Assembly: GCF_000715075.1 (NCBI RefSeq)
Contig: NC_134103.1
Coordinates: forward strand, 73,223,519 to 73,287,518
Reading direction: 5' to 3'
Origin: Nicotiana tabacum
Taxonomy: Eukaryota > Streptophyta > Magnoliopsida > Solanales > Solanaceae
Length of the DNA: 64,000 nucleotides
Part shown: positions 54,007 through 64,000 of the stretch, piece after piece
Numbering within the stretch: position 1 is the stretch's first letter
Layout of the letters: each line of letters opens with the position of its first letter
Notes under the pieces: generated by a model
Seen by the model: the letters and a program-made list of their open reading frames with translations, nothing else
Database searches by the model: none
What the model was told of the DNA's origin: nothing
Position numbers and translations under genes: made by a program

Positions 54007-56619
54007 ATGAGTGTGTTCGGAGGAGATAGCTGGGCGAAGGAAGCGCAGTACAGGAAGAGAAGAATCGATGAGTTAATGGCGGACAACATCAATTCTTCAG
54101 CTTATAAGAAGCTGTATAGCGGCAAATTCGCCTGTCTCGTTTGCCCTCACAGTCCCGTCCTCGACACCCCTCTCATGCTCTCTGTACGTACATACTAAAA
54201 ACAAAGCCCTATCCTTTAGTCTCTTTTTATATATTTCTTTTTTGGTTATTTGAGTTTCATATCCTTTAAAACTAAAAATTTGATCTTGAAAATGTTGCTT
54301 CATAATTCTTCTATCAATGAACAACATAATCTCAACATGTCATTCAGCTTGGCTACGAATTTAAGTAAAAGACTAAGCCCCTAAATAGTAAGGCAAGTTT
54401 TAAAGTCTATCATTGACCGAATAGCGAAGTTAGCTTCAAAAGTTTTGGAGTTGACTATTCCTGTATAGCATCTCTATAGGAAGAATAATTGGAGGTTTCA
54501 ACATGATCCAGGTTCATGAGTAGATTGAAGTGGCTAACTGAGAATTGTGAATAGAAATCCTATCACTAACAATGTTTTATGAGAATGAATGTTTGGTCTA
54601 GAAGACCCAACATATTCACACTATGAATTTCACAAGAGTGGAGATATTAAAAATGGATGATTTAAGATTGGACAAGATTAGAAATGATCACTTATGAGTG
54701 CAAATAGCACACAAAAGCTAAATGAGAAAATGTTGCTTGAGATTGTTATGCGACGTCCTACGTAGACCTCAATACATACCAATTCATAGGTGCGACAAAG
54801 CAATGCTTGAATATAATATTACATGGAGAGGAGTTACTTCAAAGACAAATGTTTGCTTAGCTAAGAATATAACACAATGGAAGCAAATGATCCATTCAGG
54901 CGATACCGTCTAGTTGGAATCATTGCTTAGCTGGCATTATTACACTTACATAGTTACATTAGATCCTGTGAGGAGCCTTTTTATTCTGGTCAAAGACTTA
55001 TATGTTAATCTTAGAGAAATCTTAAGTTTAAGCCCAGTAATTGTCTTAGAAGATATATTATTTAGTACTGGAAGGAAATAGGTCAAAATAAAGTAGACTA
55101 GTTACAGAGGATTCACACAGCCGACTCCAAGTAATTCAGAATTTGATTGATTGATACATCCGGAAAACGCTTGATTGCTAGCATGTCAAAATCCTTTTCA
55201 TATAATTGTCAATGGTAGAAGAGTATGTATGAGTGGATAACACCTCCACCCAAACCAAAAAAAATTAATTAAAGGAAAAGCATTTTGCACCAGCAAAACA
55301 ATTATTGGACCAGCTATTTTTAAACCGTACCGACTTACTGTACATGCATATTACAACTTTTTAACGCGTGGATGCAGCATGTATTTTATCATGCATGCAT
55401 TGGTAGAGGTATTAGGAAAATTCTCATGGGGGTTGCTAGTTCTCCTACCATCTTCTGTGATAATTCCTCATTATCAGAAGGAGCGTTACTTCTTTGGACA
55501 AAATAGTTTTAATTGGTCCAAGTGAGACATGGAAGAGAGGTAAAGTATGATTGTCTTAATCATGTGATGCACACTACTGAGGTGCTTCCTGCTCGCCAAC
55601 AAAGAAGGAAGAGCGAAAGGTTCAGTTCAGATTGGACTGTTTGCAGTTGATGAAGGACCTCTACTTCCTTGGACCCAATATTGCCAATTGGTGAAGTTCT
55701 GTGATTAATTGAGCACAAATTCTACAGACATACTGGCATGCATATTTACAAATTTTAAGTACGTGGATGAATATGTATGTATCTATGTTTGCATTGAAAG
55801 GTGTATTAGGACATTTCTCATGTTATAATACTCGACTTTTGTTATGCTAGTTCTTCTACCATCTTCTTATGTGATAATTTACATGATTATAGAGAACATT
55901 TGTAGGCACATATGAAAGGGTCTCGCCATCGAGCAGCAGAGTCAAGACTTAAGGAAATAGAATTAGGTAGGCAAGATGAGACAAGCAAGAGAATAGCCTT
56001 GTCAGAATACGGTACTGCCACCTCGAGCACCTTGACATCTAGCCAATTGCGTAGATCAGCAAGCAAACCATTAACTGACCGCACAAAGAAAGCTGCTTCT
56101 GACATATTTCATCAAAAGTTGGAGCAAAGTACTACTTCTCGAGTGGATGAGATCAAATGCAACAAGGGTGACAGTACAAGTTGCCTAACTAATGAAAGGA
56201 ATAGTCAATCTGTTCAAATAGGAATCACAACAAATCAAATTATCATGCCTCATGCATACGACCGGGAACGACAAGAGAAGGAGCTTAAGTTCACATCTGC
56301 TGGCTGGAAGCGTGATGGCCATGGGAAGTGGTATAAGGATGAAAATGTGAGTTTTTCATTTGAAGCACGAAACTGTGATGAACTTTTTCTCTTGTGTTTC
56401 ATAAAGCGAAGCAACATTGTTTCTCATACTGCTAAATTATAACTAGAAGTTTATCACTTTGATTGGTGTTTAATCAATTCTCTTTATTTAAGTATATGGC
56501 TTTAAGTTGAATGAAGGATTGATAAGGTCCATATAAAACTAATTTTGGTTGCACTGTTTACTTGTTTCCAGGTTGAGTTTGACTCAGATGAAGAAGATCC
56601 TAATCTCTCTCTTCCATGA
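54007..56619 (+). CDS. SCNM1: SCNM1/TITAN-like C2H2 zinc-finger protein, three exons
   Basis: Exons 54007-54183, 55906-56346 and 56572-56619, all phase 0 with GT-AG introns of 1722 and 225 bp, give 221 residues. The N-terminus (DSWAKEAQYRKRRIDELM) and a zinc finger split by intron 1 (CLVCPHSPVL...LMLS, then AHMKGSRH; Cys, Cys, His, His) match the SCNM1 finger. A charged/Ser-rich middle follows. The C-terminus has GWKRDGHGKWYKDENVEFDSDEEDP, the SCNM1 acidic end. SCNM1 acts in nuclear pre-mRNA splicing in animals, where it is linked to the minor (U12) spliceosome; plant members are often labelled TITAN-like, an embryo/endosperm factor in Arabidopsis. The length is close to animal SCNM1. Both introns have ordinary U2-type ends. 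The assignment rests on motif recognition. Confidence 0.88.
54636..54810 (+). repeat. LINE (RTE-type) 3' coding relic in SCNM1-like intron 1
   Basis: The sequence aligns with 62480-62680 of the LINE in this window. GATTGGACAAGATTAGAAAT matches TTAGATAGGATCAGAAATGA, and translated segments such as LDKIRND and the stretch ending YIPIHRCD match LDRIRNE and YAPVRRCE. It is strongly diverged, with stops and frameshifts, so it is an old fragment. Confidence 0.6.
55337..55476 (+). repeat. Diverged duplication within SCNM1-like intron 1, first copy
   Basis: Related to 55728-55890. Shared words in order are CATGCATATT, ACAA.TTTTAA, CGTGGATG, GTATTAGGA, TTCTCATG, TGCTAGTTCT, CTACCATCTTCT and GTGATAATT. 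The second copy ends just before the exon 2 acceptor. Confidence 0.65.
55728..55890 (+). repeat. Diverged duplication within SCNM1-like intron 1, second copy
   Basis: Second copy of the 55337-55476 segment, about 390 bp downstream. It lies within 20 bp of the intron 1 acceptor at 55905. Confidence 0.65.
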
Positions 56620-57954
56620 CTGTTGGTTGAAAAAAAAGAGAGATTTTAAACCTATTTAATCCTTTCCCTTTCAGCTGTGCTTTATATAGAATCATGATAT
56701 TCTACTTGATTGGATGCCAAAACAAACTCTTTTACAGGCATCCATCGCTGCGCATCACTTTCCTCATAGGGAGTTGAATACTAGTCAGGTCAACTTCAAG
56801 GATAACCAGATACATTCAATGTCTGAAAGTCCAAGCAATTCATAGTTATGATGCTTGCTCACGCTACAAGTTATCATTATCAATAAGCATGAGAAAGTGA
56901 AGTTTTTAAATTTAGCAGGAATGCGTCTCTGTATATGATGCTTTGGTTTCTGTTGGATATGAATGGTGAACATGATGCTTTGAATGAGCTGGAATGCAGT
57001 GCTCTGCTGGAACTGATTGAGCAGCTGAGGTGACGATAGTTAAGGGCCTCTATTTCTCTGCTACTTTCTCCCTTTGAATCCTCAATTTGTCTTTAGCCAC
57101 AAAACCTGCACGGTGAAGCGATTGGGAAGTGAATTATTTGCCCTTCATTTTTGGCATCTACTCCGTCCTTCCTCAAAGTAGGTGTAAAATCACCGAGGCT
57201 TACAGTATAGTGGTATTTGTGAAAGTCTCCCACACAATAGGTGTGAGCAATTCTCATTTCCCTCCTTTCCATTTTCCGATCTCCCAATGTAAGAGAAAAA
57301 AACTAAAGAGAAAAAGTCTGAATTTCCTCATGTGTTGCACAAGTCTACAGAAAGTTTACTCTCTCCAGCTTCAATAGTTGATGATTATTGAGGCTTTCTT
57401 TGTCGATATTCTAGTTATGAAAAGCAGCAAGCAAGAACTCAAATTATGCATAGAAGTAGCAAAGAAATGTATGGAGTTTGTTTGAAAGTTTCAAAAACAA
57501 GTTTGCAATATTATCTTTTAGTTTTTGCTTACTGTGTAATAAATCGAGTTCTAATCTTTCAACAAATTAAGTCTGTTATTTAATCGAAAAAAGATAAAAG
57601 CATAATCATTGTTCGAAGGTTGAAATTGACCACTACAAAACAAAAAACTGGCCAGTGAAAAAAGATTCTCGTTTGAAGGGTTATTATATGGAAATAGAAC
57701 CAAGACCAATTGAAATTGACCACTACAAAAGTACAAAACAAAATACTGGCTAATGAAAAATAAGTTCTCTTTTCAAGGTTATTTAATGGAGCATAGAACC
57801 AAGACCTCTAAGAGAAAACGATATCTTACGATCATTTCATTTACAAGAATAGAATATGATCCTAGGAGGATTTTTTATATTTTATTTATAGATCTCTTCA
57901 TCAGAATAACATTTGTAGCAGTATTTATAATTATTAGAAAACTGATTTCTGAAG
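56620..57954. other. 3' flank of SCNM1-like gene
   Basis: No second coding gene recognised. The first few hundred bases are probably 3' UTR of the SCNM1-like transcript. A 90-bp tandem duplication lies at 57621-57805. Confidence 0.5.
57621..57805 (+). repeat. ~90-bp tandem duplication
   Basis: TGAAATTGACCACTACAAAA begins at 57621 and 57711. Each is followed by ACTGGC, GTGAAAAA or ATGAAAAA, TTCTC and AACCAAGACC. There are two copies with a few substitutions and small indels. Confidence 0.85.
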
Positions 57955-58039
57955 CTAAGGGGTCTCAAAGGGTTACTCTGGTGGGCACAAGGGAGACTGG
58001 TGGTGGAATGGAGAGGTGCAAGAAAAAGTGTAAACCAAG

Positions 58040-58975
58040 AAAGCAGCGTATCTGAAGCTAGTGGAAAGTGTATACGAGGAGGAGAAGAGGGCGAATAGGG
58101 AGCATTATAAATTGGCTAAGAAAGAGGCAAAACTTGCAGTTACGGCGGCCAAGACTGCAGCTTTTAGTCGTTTGTATGAGGAACTCGAGGGCCGAGGTAG
58201 TGATAAGAGGTTGTTCAGGTTAGCCAAGGCGCGAGAAAGGAAGGTGCGGGACTTGGACCAAGTGAAGTGGATCAAGGACGAAAAAGGTAGAGCTTTGTTG
58301 GATGAGGGGCTTATCCGTCGGAGATGACAGACCTACTTCCATAGTCTCTTGAACGAGGAGGGGGACAGGAGCATTGTACTGGGTAATTTGGAATTCTCCC
58401 GGAGTCGTTGTGATTTTGGGTACTGTAGGCGGATTAGAGTTGATGAAGTTGAGTGGAGGTGGAACACGATGGTTCCTGTATACAAGAAAAAGGGTGATAT
58501 CCAAAATTGCAACAATTATCGGGGTATCAAGCTGCTTAGCCATACTATGAAAGTCTAGGAGAGAGTGGTAGAGCTAAGGATGAGGATGAGTGTGTCTATT
58601 TTCAAGAACCAGTTTGGATTTATGCCGGGGCATTCGACTACAGAAGTCATCCACCTTGTTAGGAGATTGATGGAGCAGTATAGGGAGAGAAAGAAGGACT
58701 TGCATATGGTGTTCATCGACTTAGAAAAGGCGTACGATGAAGTTCTGGGGGAGGTTTTGTGGAGTTGTTTGGAGGTTAGAGGTGTATATGTTGCCTACAT
58801 TATGTTGATTAAGGACATGTATGATGGAGTAAAGACCCGAGTGAGGACGGTGGGTGGGGACTCGGACCATTTTCTGGCTATGATGGGGTTGCATTAGGGG
58901 TCGGCACTCAACTCTTTTTTGTTTGCTTTGGTGATGGACGTACTAACACGCCACATCCAATGGGAGGTGCCATGG
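58040..58975 (+). pseudogene. LINE reverse transcriptase, N-terminal part
   Basis: 58061-58327 reads [31 protein letters not shown]... in the pre-RT region (described here by its start at 58061), rich in Lys/Ala and probably helical, closed by TGA at 58325. 58349-58558 passes from RRIRVDEVE directly to NTMVPVYKKKGD, so a stretch between these motifs seems deleted at about 58451. It then has CNNYRGIKLLSH and a TAG at 58556. 58565-58897 holds [20 protein letters not shown] and the catalytic [12 protein letters not shown], closed by a TAG at 58895. The rest to 58975 leads to the Trp before the FADD motif. Confidence 0.85.
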
Positions 58976-59692
58976 TGTCACGACCCAAAATCCTAACCTG
59001 TCGTGATGGCGCCTATCGTGGTACTAGGTAAGCCGATATTTTTAAAAATATTATTAATACTTTTAACAGAAAACGAATTAAAACAGTTTAAACAATAAAA
59101 GTTCTCATAAACGGGATAGAAACTCAAAACACAACGCGGAAATTCCCAACTATCGAGGTGCCACAGAGTACATGAGCATCTATACAGTACAAGTCTGGAA
59201 AATACTGTCTATGACAGTCTGAAACTAAATACAATAAGTGGAAAGATAGGGAAGGAGAGACAAGGTCTGCGAAACGCCAAGCAACTACCTCGATAGTCTC
59301 CGAGAATCCGAACTCCACAATTCAGCAACCGCCATGACCAGAAGCACCTGGATCTGTACACAAGGTGCACGGTGTAGCGTGAGTACAACCAACTCAATAA
59401 GTAACAAATCTAACATTTGGACTGAAAGGTAAAGACGAACTCAGCAGGTACAGTTCAACGTAGAAATACAGTACAGGAATGTAGGCATGCTTCCAAGTTC
59501 AATAGTTAAACTCAATTCAAGTAAAATAGATCAAATTCTGAATGATATGAGGAGTATGGCCTCTCTACATCTACATGCCAATGCACGTGATGTATGCAAT
59601 GCACCACACTGAAATTCTCGTGTACTCACACTCTCAGAATACTCAATCGCTCAGTATTGTATATGGCTAATCCAGCCTAGGGAAGATCCATC

Positions 59693-59694
<2 letters not shown>

Positions 59695-59762
<68 letters not shown>
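59695..59762. repeat. AT dinucleotide microsatellite
   Basis: Uninterrupted (AT)34, 68 bp, inside the solo LTR. The full-length LTRs at 26016 and 34010 have no such run, so it expanded after or independent of the LTR source. Confidence 0.95.
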
Positions 59763-59769
<7 letters not shown>

Positions 59770-61024
59770 ACTGATAGTCAGTCACTCAGTACTGTATAAG
59801 ACCAATCCAACCCAGGGGAAGATCCATCCCCAAATATCAATGATTCGGACAAAATCCATGTTCAGGGAAAATCCATCCCTCAAATAATCAACTGCGCTCA
59901 TTGGGGGTGTGTACAGACTCCGGAGGGGCTCCTTCATCCCAAGCGCTATAATAAGCCAGATCCAGGCATAAATCAATAAACATGTTGCGGCGTGCAGTCC
60001 GATCCCATAATTGTCACTCTCAATCAGGACCTCGGCCTCACTCGGTCATCAATCTCTCCAGTCTCTCTCTCTCTTGAGCTCACAGTGTCGTGAAACTAGC
60101 CCAAAATGATAATATGACATAGCAACAAATAGCAACAGAGACTGAGAAATAATATGAAATGAATAAATATGACTGAGTATAAAATGTCAATGTAATCAAT
60201 AAGTCAATAGCAAGGAAATGACCACTATGGGTCTCAATAGTACCAGCAATAGCCTAAACATGATTTCTAGCATGATTGACAACTCAATTACTTATCACGT
60301 GATGAAAACACGGAATATCAACAAGATAAATCCACTATACAATTCCATGGAATCGACTAGGTCACAGTTCTTGCGGTGCACGCCCACACACCCGTCACTT
60401 GGGATGTGTGTGACCTCAACACCAATCATATAACACATAATTCGGGGTTTCGAACCCTCAGGGCCAAGTTTAGAAGTGTTACTTACTTCAATCCGAGCAA
60501 ATCTCTACTCCAACACACCCTTGCCTCGCGAAACAACATCCGAATGCCTTGAATCTAGCCATAATCAATTCAATATAATCAGCACGGACTAAAGGAATCA
60601 ATTCCAGAAGAAAAATACTAAGTTATTAATCAAAAGTCAAAAATCGACTCAAAAGCCGGCCCCCGAGCCCACGTCTCGAAATTTGTTAAAAGTCACAAAA
60701 CCCAAAATCACATTCAACCAAGAGTTCAACCATACCAAGTTTACCAAAATCCGATACCAAATAGTCACTCAACTCCCCAAATCAAACTCTCCAAATTCCC
60801 AAATCAAACTCTCCAAATCCCTAGCCTCAAACTCCCAAATTTCACCTTAAATACACACAAACTAGGTGGAAAAATTAATGAGGAAATAAGATTATTGATC
60901 AAAAATGAGCACAAGGGACTTACCTCAAGAAATCCCTCAAAAACCCTCTCAAGAATCGCCCAAATCCATGCTTGAAATGTTTGAAATAAAGCCAAAATCG
61001 CGAACCCTTGTTTTAATAATCTAC

Positions 61025-61335
61025 ACAGGCTTTCCGCTTCTGCGTACACTTAACCGCATCTGCGGCATCACAGAAGAAAAAATCCACCCGCTTCTGCGGT
61101 GAACCACTGGAGCTGGGCCTCCGCTTCTGCGGTCCTATCCCCCGCATCTGCACAATCGCAGGTGCGAAAATCCCCATCGCACACCATCCGCTTCTGCGCC
61201 CTTCACGCCGCATCTGCGGGCACGTAGGCGTGGAAAACTCCTCGCACCTGCGACCACAGTCCTCCCCAATATTGCCCGCATCAGCGCATCCTCAGCTCGC
61301 ACCTGCGATCAAAGCTCCGCAGGTGCAGTTACACC
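61025..61335 (-). repeat. Cluster of CGCATCTGCGG-like words in solo LTR
   Basis: Inverted equivalent of 26710-27030 and 34705-35030. CCGCATCTGCGG, CGCTTCTGCGG, CGCACCTGCG and CGCAGGTGCG recur at least ten times in about 310 bp. Confidence 0.7.
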
Positions 61336-62027
61336 AGCACAATCCCTGCTTCAACCATGCACCAAGATCCATTTTCGATCTGTTAACCATCCGAAATCAA
61401 CCCGAGGCCCCAAAGATCTCAACCAAACATACCAACAAATCTTAAAACCTCATACGAACTTAGTCGAGCCCTCAAATCACCTCAAACAACATCAAAAATA
61501 CGAATCGCGCCCCAATTCAAGCCTATTGAAGCTAAGGAATTCCAACTTCTACAAACGACGCCGAAACCTATCAAATCACGTCTGATTGACCCCAAATTTT
61601 GCACACAGGTCACAAATGACATTACGGACCTACTTCAACTTTCGGAATCCGAATCCGACCCCGATATCAAAAAGTCCACTCCTGGTCAAACTTTTCAAAA
61701 AAATCCAACTTTCGCCAATTCAAGCCTAATTCCACTACGGACCTCCAAATCGCAATCCGGACATGCTCCTAAGTCCAAAATCTCCCAACTGAGCTAACGG
61801 AACTATCAAAACTCCATTTCGGAGTCGTTTACTCATAGGTCAACATCCAGTCAACCATTTCAACTTAAACTTTCAACCAGGAGACTAAGTGTCTTATTTC
61901 ATTCTGAAATCCATCCGGACCTGAACTGACTACCCCGACAAGTCACATAACAGCTATAAAGTATAAAATGAGCAGTAAATAGGAGAACGAGGCTACAACT
62001 CTCAAAATAACCGTCCGGGTCATTACA

Positions 62028-62815
62028 GATGGTGCATGCTATTTGCAGATGATATTGTATTAATTGATGAGACGCGAGACGGTGTGAACGCGCAACTAGA
62101 GGTATGGAGGCAGACCCTGGAATCTAAAGGTTTCAAGTTGAGCAGGACCAAGACAGAATACTTGGAGTGTAAGTTGAATGGCGAGACTCAAGGAGGGGAA
62201 GGGGAGGTGATGCTGCACTCGCAGGTCATCCCTATGAGAGGGAGTTTTAAGTACCTTAGGTCTATTATTCAGGGGGATGGAAAAGATTGATGAAGATGCC
62301 ACACATCGTATTGGGGCGGGATGGATGAAATAAAAACTCGCTTCCGGTATCTTGTGTGACAAGAAAGTGACACCGAAACTTAATGGTAAGTTCTACAGAG
62401 TGGTGGTCAGACCAACGATGTTGTATGGGGCTGAGTGTTGGCCAGTCAAGATCACTCATGTCCAAAAGATGAAAGTAGCAGAGATGAGGATGTTGAGATG
62501 GATGTGTGGGCACACCAGGTTAGATAGGATCAGAAATGAGGTTATTCGCGACAAGGTGGGTGTGGCCCCTATTGAGGACAAGATTCGGGAAGCGCGACTT
62601 AGGTGGTTTGGACATGTGAGGACGAGGAGCACATACGCCCCAGTGAGGAGGTGTGAGAGGTTGACATTGGAGGGCCTACGGAGAGGTAGAGGTAGGCCAA
62701 AAAGAGATGGGGAGAGGTGATTAGGCAAGACATGGCGCAACTTCAGCTGACCGAGGACATGACCCTTGATAGTAAGGTATGTAGGTCGAGGATTAGGGTA
62801 GTAGAGTAGGTAATC
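62028..62815 (+). pseudogene. LINE reverse transcriptase, C-terminal part
   Basis: Continues directly from 58975 across the solo [15 protein letters not shown] supplies the catalytic Asp pair; then [20 protein letters not shown] and a strand region to 62290, a frameshift, and 62352-62720 with [56 protein letters not shown] and RRGRGRPK, the characteristic end of plant RTE-type RT proteins. The frame is broken at about 62290-62340. Confidence 0.88.
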
Positions 62816-63140
62816 TAGAGTATTCATAACAGTAGTATTGGCGCGCAGTCTTGTTTTCTGTTGGTAGTAGGTTTTTATGACTAACCGTTATTTGCTTTCA
62901 TTGTTGATCACCTTACAATCTTGTTATTTTTATTCTGCTTTTATATGACTTTTTGGTACTGTCCCTTCTTGTTTATATTTTTATTAATGCGTTACTTATG
63001 CTTTCCTGAGCCGAGGGTCTATTGGAAACCGTCTCTCTATTCTCATAAGGTAGGGGTAAGGTCTGCGTACACACTAACCTTTCCAGACACTACGGTGTGG
63101 GATAATAGTGGGTATGTTGGTATTGTTGATTTCTCAATTA

Positions 63141-63390
63141 TTAAAAAGATATTTGAAAAGGTTGTGGGCCTAACTCTTGTATATCAAAGCCACGTTGACC
63201 TTGAGATTTGTTGTGCTCTAACTACTACAGTACTTGTGAGCTATTGGCCAGATTCTCAAACTCTTCTACTTGATCCCAAGCAACCTTAGATTGACCTACT
63301 TCACTATATCAACCTTAGATTTATTATTCACATTCAAGATTCTGAATACACAAGCAAAAATCAGATACAGTTAACTCAAGAGTACTGAAA
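63141..63390 (+). promoter_or_regulatory. Probable promoter/5' UTR of the prolyl-oligopeptidase-like gene
   Basis: Only about 250 bp separate the LINE 3' end from the ATG at 63391. TATA-like words (CTATATCAACC at 63303) are weak. The LINE therefore lies in or next to the promoter of this gene. Confidence 0.4.
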
Positions 63391-63697
63391 ATGAGTGCAG
63401 CGTATGGATCATGGAAGTCACCAATCACAGCAGATATAGTCTCGGGTTCAGAGAAGCGTCTAGAAGGTTTCTCTGTAGACACAAATGGCCACTTAATGTG
63501 GCTAGAAACTCGCCCAGCTGAGTCAGGACGAGCAGTGCTTGTTAAAGATGAAGGTGAAGATATTACACCAAAAGACTTCAATGTTCGGACCACTGTTCAA
63601 GAATATGGTGGTGGCTCTTTTGGAGTTTCTGGAGATTTACTTGTTTTCTCCAATTTTGATGATCAGAGATTATACAAACAGCTCCTCTCTTCTCCAG
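63391..63697 (+). CDS. Prolyl oligopeptidase/acylaminoacyl-peptidase-like protein, exon 1 (partial gene)
   Basis: ATG 63391 opens MSAAYGSWKSPITADIVSGS..., followed by KRLEGFSVDTNGHLMWLETRPAESGR, DITPKDFNVRTTVQEYGGGSF and LLVFSNFDDQRLYK, the N-terminal beta-propeller start of plant S9-family alpha/beta-hydrolases (dipeptidyl-aminopeptidase or acylaminoacyl-peptidase-like). A splice donor CCAG|GTCTGC follows at 63697/63698, after 102 codons plus one base, and read-through reaches a stop at about 63730. Later exons, including the Ser-Asp-His catalytic domain, must lie beyond 64000. These peptidases release amino acids or dipeptides from short peptides; substrate and location are not shown here. 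Confidence 0.82.
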
Positions 63698-63815
63698 GTC
63701 TGCAAAATAATCTTCTTGCTATTAATTGCTAATAGTATGAGAAACATCTAATTTTCGGAAATAAAGTTTGCAATCATTTGGAAATAAAGTTTATATATTA
63801 GTATAAGAAAATAAA

Positions 63816-64000
63816 CCAACAACAACAACAGCCCAGTATAATCTCACTAGTGAGGTTTGGTAGGATAGTGTGTACGCAGAACTTACCCCTACGATGAGTT
63901 AGAGATGTTGTTTCCAATAGACCCTCGGCACCCTTCCCTCCGAGAACTCCCACCTTGCTCTTGGGTGACTCGAACTTAACCTCTTGGTTGGAAGTGGAGG
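63816..64000 (-). mobile_element. TS-family SINE, in intron 1 of the peptidase-like gene, cut by window end
   Basis: Minus-strand tRNA-derived SINE. On the plus strand it starts with CAACAACAACAACAG (the TTG tail) and runs through TGTGTACGCAGAACTTACCC and CCAATAGACCCTCGGCACCC to a B-box-like GGTGACTCGAAC (63963-63974, reading GTTCGAGTCACC on the minus strand) and TTGGTTGGAAGTGGAGG at the edge. The TS SINE is known from tobacco and other Solanaceae. Its 5' end lies beyond 64000. Confidence 0.9.

Larger units (their letters stand above)
58976..62027 (-). repeat. Solo LTR of the Tekay-type chromovirus family
   Basis: A 3052-bp single LTR, inverted relative to the LTRs at 26016 and 34010. It starts TGTCACGACC and ends GTCATTACA on the plus strand, with flanks CATGG (58971-58975) and GATGG (62028-62032), a 5-bp target duplication with one change. 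There is no internal region, so it arose by LTR-LTR recombination. It holds the inverted CAGGTG/CATCTG cluster (61025-61335) and a long AT microsatellite. Small open frames within it are not genes. Confidence 0.93.
57955..63140 (+). mobile_element. RTE-type LINE, 5'-truncated and split by a solo LTR
   Basis: Plus-strand non-LTR retroelement. It lacks the upstream endonuclease region and begins near 57955, in the segment before RT. RT runs to 58975, is interrupted by a solo LTR (58976-62027), and resumes at 62028 to about 62810. The 3' end (63009-63140) carries CCGAGGGTCTATTGGAAACC, GTAGGGGTAAGGTCTGCGTA and a short TTG-like tail, the end shared with TS SINEs. Without the solo LTR it is about 2.1 kb. 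Stops, frameshifts and an internal deletion near 58451 make it inactive. Confidence 0.87.

Noticed and set aside
57753..58055. 100-codon open frame before the LINE
   Set aside because: It crosses from gene flank into the LINE border and has no protein features; the LINE homology is in another frame.
1..64000. tRNA, rRNA or microRNA genes
   Set aside because: No full tRNA cloverleaf or rRNA core was recognised. The only tRNA-like signals are primer sites of retrotransposons and the B-box-like word of the SINE.

Overview
This is a stretch of a plant nuclear genome, almost certainly from the Solanaceae and probably Nicotiana. The evidence is AT-rich intron-containing genes, a TS-type (tobacco) SINE at the right edge, very large Ty3/gypsy elements of the Tat/Ogre and Tekay chromovirus types, and several Ty1/copia elements. 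Most of the window is retrotransposon. Only four host gene loci are visible: two copies of a phytocyanin-like gene, one SCNM1/TITAN-like zinc-finger gene, and the first exon of a prolyl-oligopeptidase-family gene.

Left part (1-37212): one old Ty1/copia element (copia A, minus strand) is host to two later insertions. A 20.5-kb Tat/Ogre-type element (minus strand, 3278-23789, target duplication GGTAT/GGTAC) lies in its integrase domain. A 10.9-kb Tekay-type chromovirus (plus strand, 26016-36952, target duplication TGAAG) lies in its 5' LTR. The Ogre element has ~4-kb LTRs, an extra ORF upstream of gag, gag, protease, a G-patch segment, RT, two RNase H-like domains and integrase, followed by a tandem-repeat-rich 3' region. 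The chromovirus has gag, protease, RT, RNase H, integrase and a chromodomain-like end, broken by many stop codons. Copia A has lost its RNase H and 3' LTR at the left.

Middle part (37213-53870): a Tat-like LTR remnant precedes a duplicated block of about 2.7-3.5 kb carrying the phytocyanin-like gene. The left copy (39528-40544) has an intact two-exon reading frame. The right copy (51374-52543) keeps the structure but has a premature stop at codon 36. Between the copies sit a complete but defective copia element (copia B, 40903-45969) and a short copia derivative with intact LTRs and only gag plus part of protease (copia C, 46584-49132).

Right part (53871-64000): a three-exon gene for a plant SCNM1/TITAN-like protein (54007-56619) is followed by a 5'-truncated RTE-type LINE (about 57955-63140), which is split at its FADD motif by a 3.05-kb solo LTR of the chromovirus family. 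The first exon of a prolyl oligopeptidase/acylaminoacyl-peptidase-like gene (63391-63697) follows, and its first intron contains a TS SINE running off the window. The genes do not form a pathway. The window mainly records layered transposon insertion, cytosine-deamination-type decay and local gene duplication.
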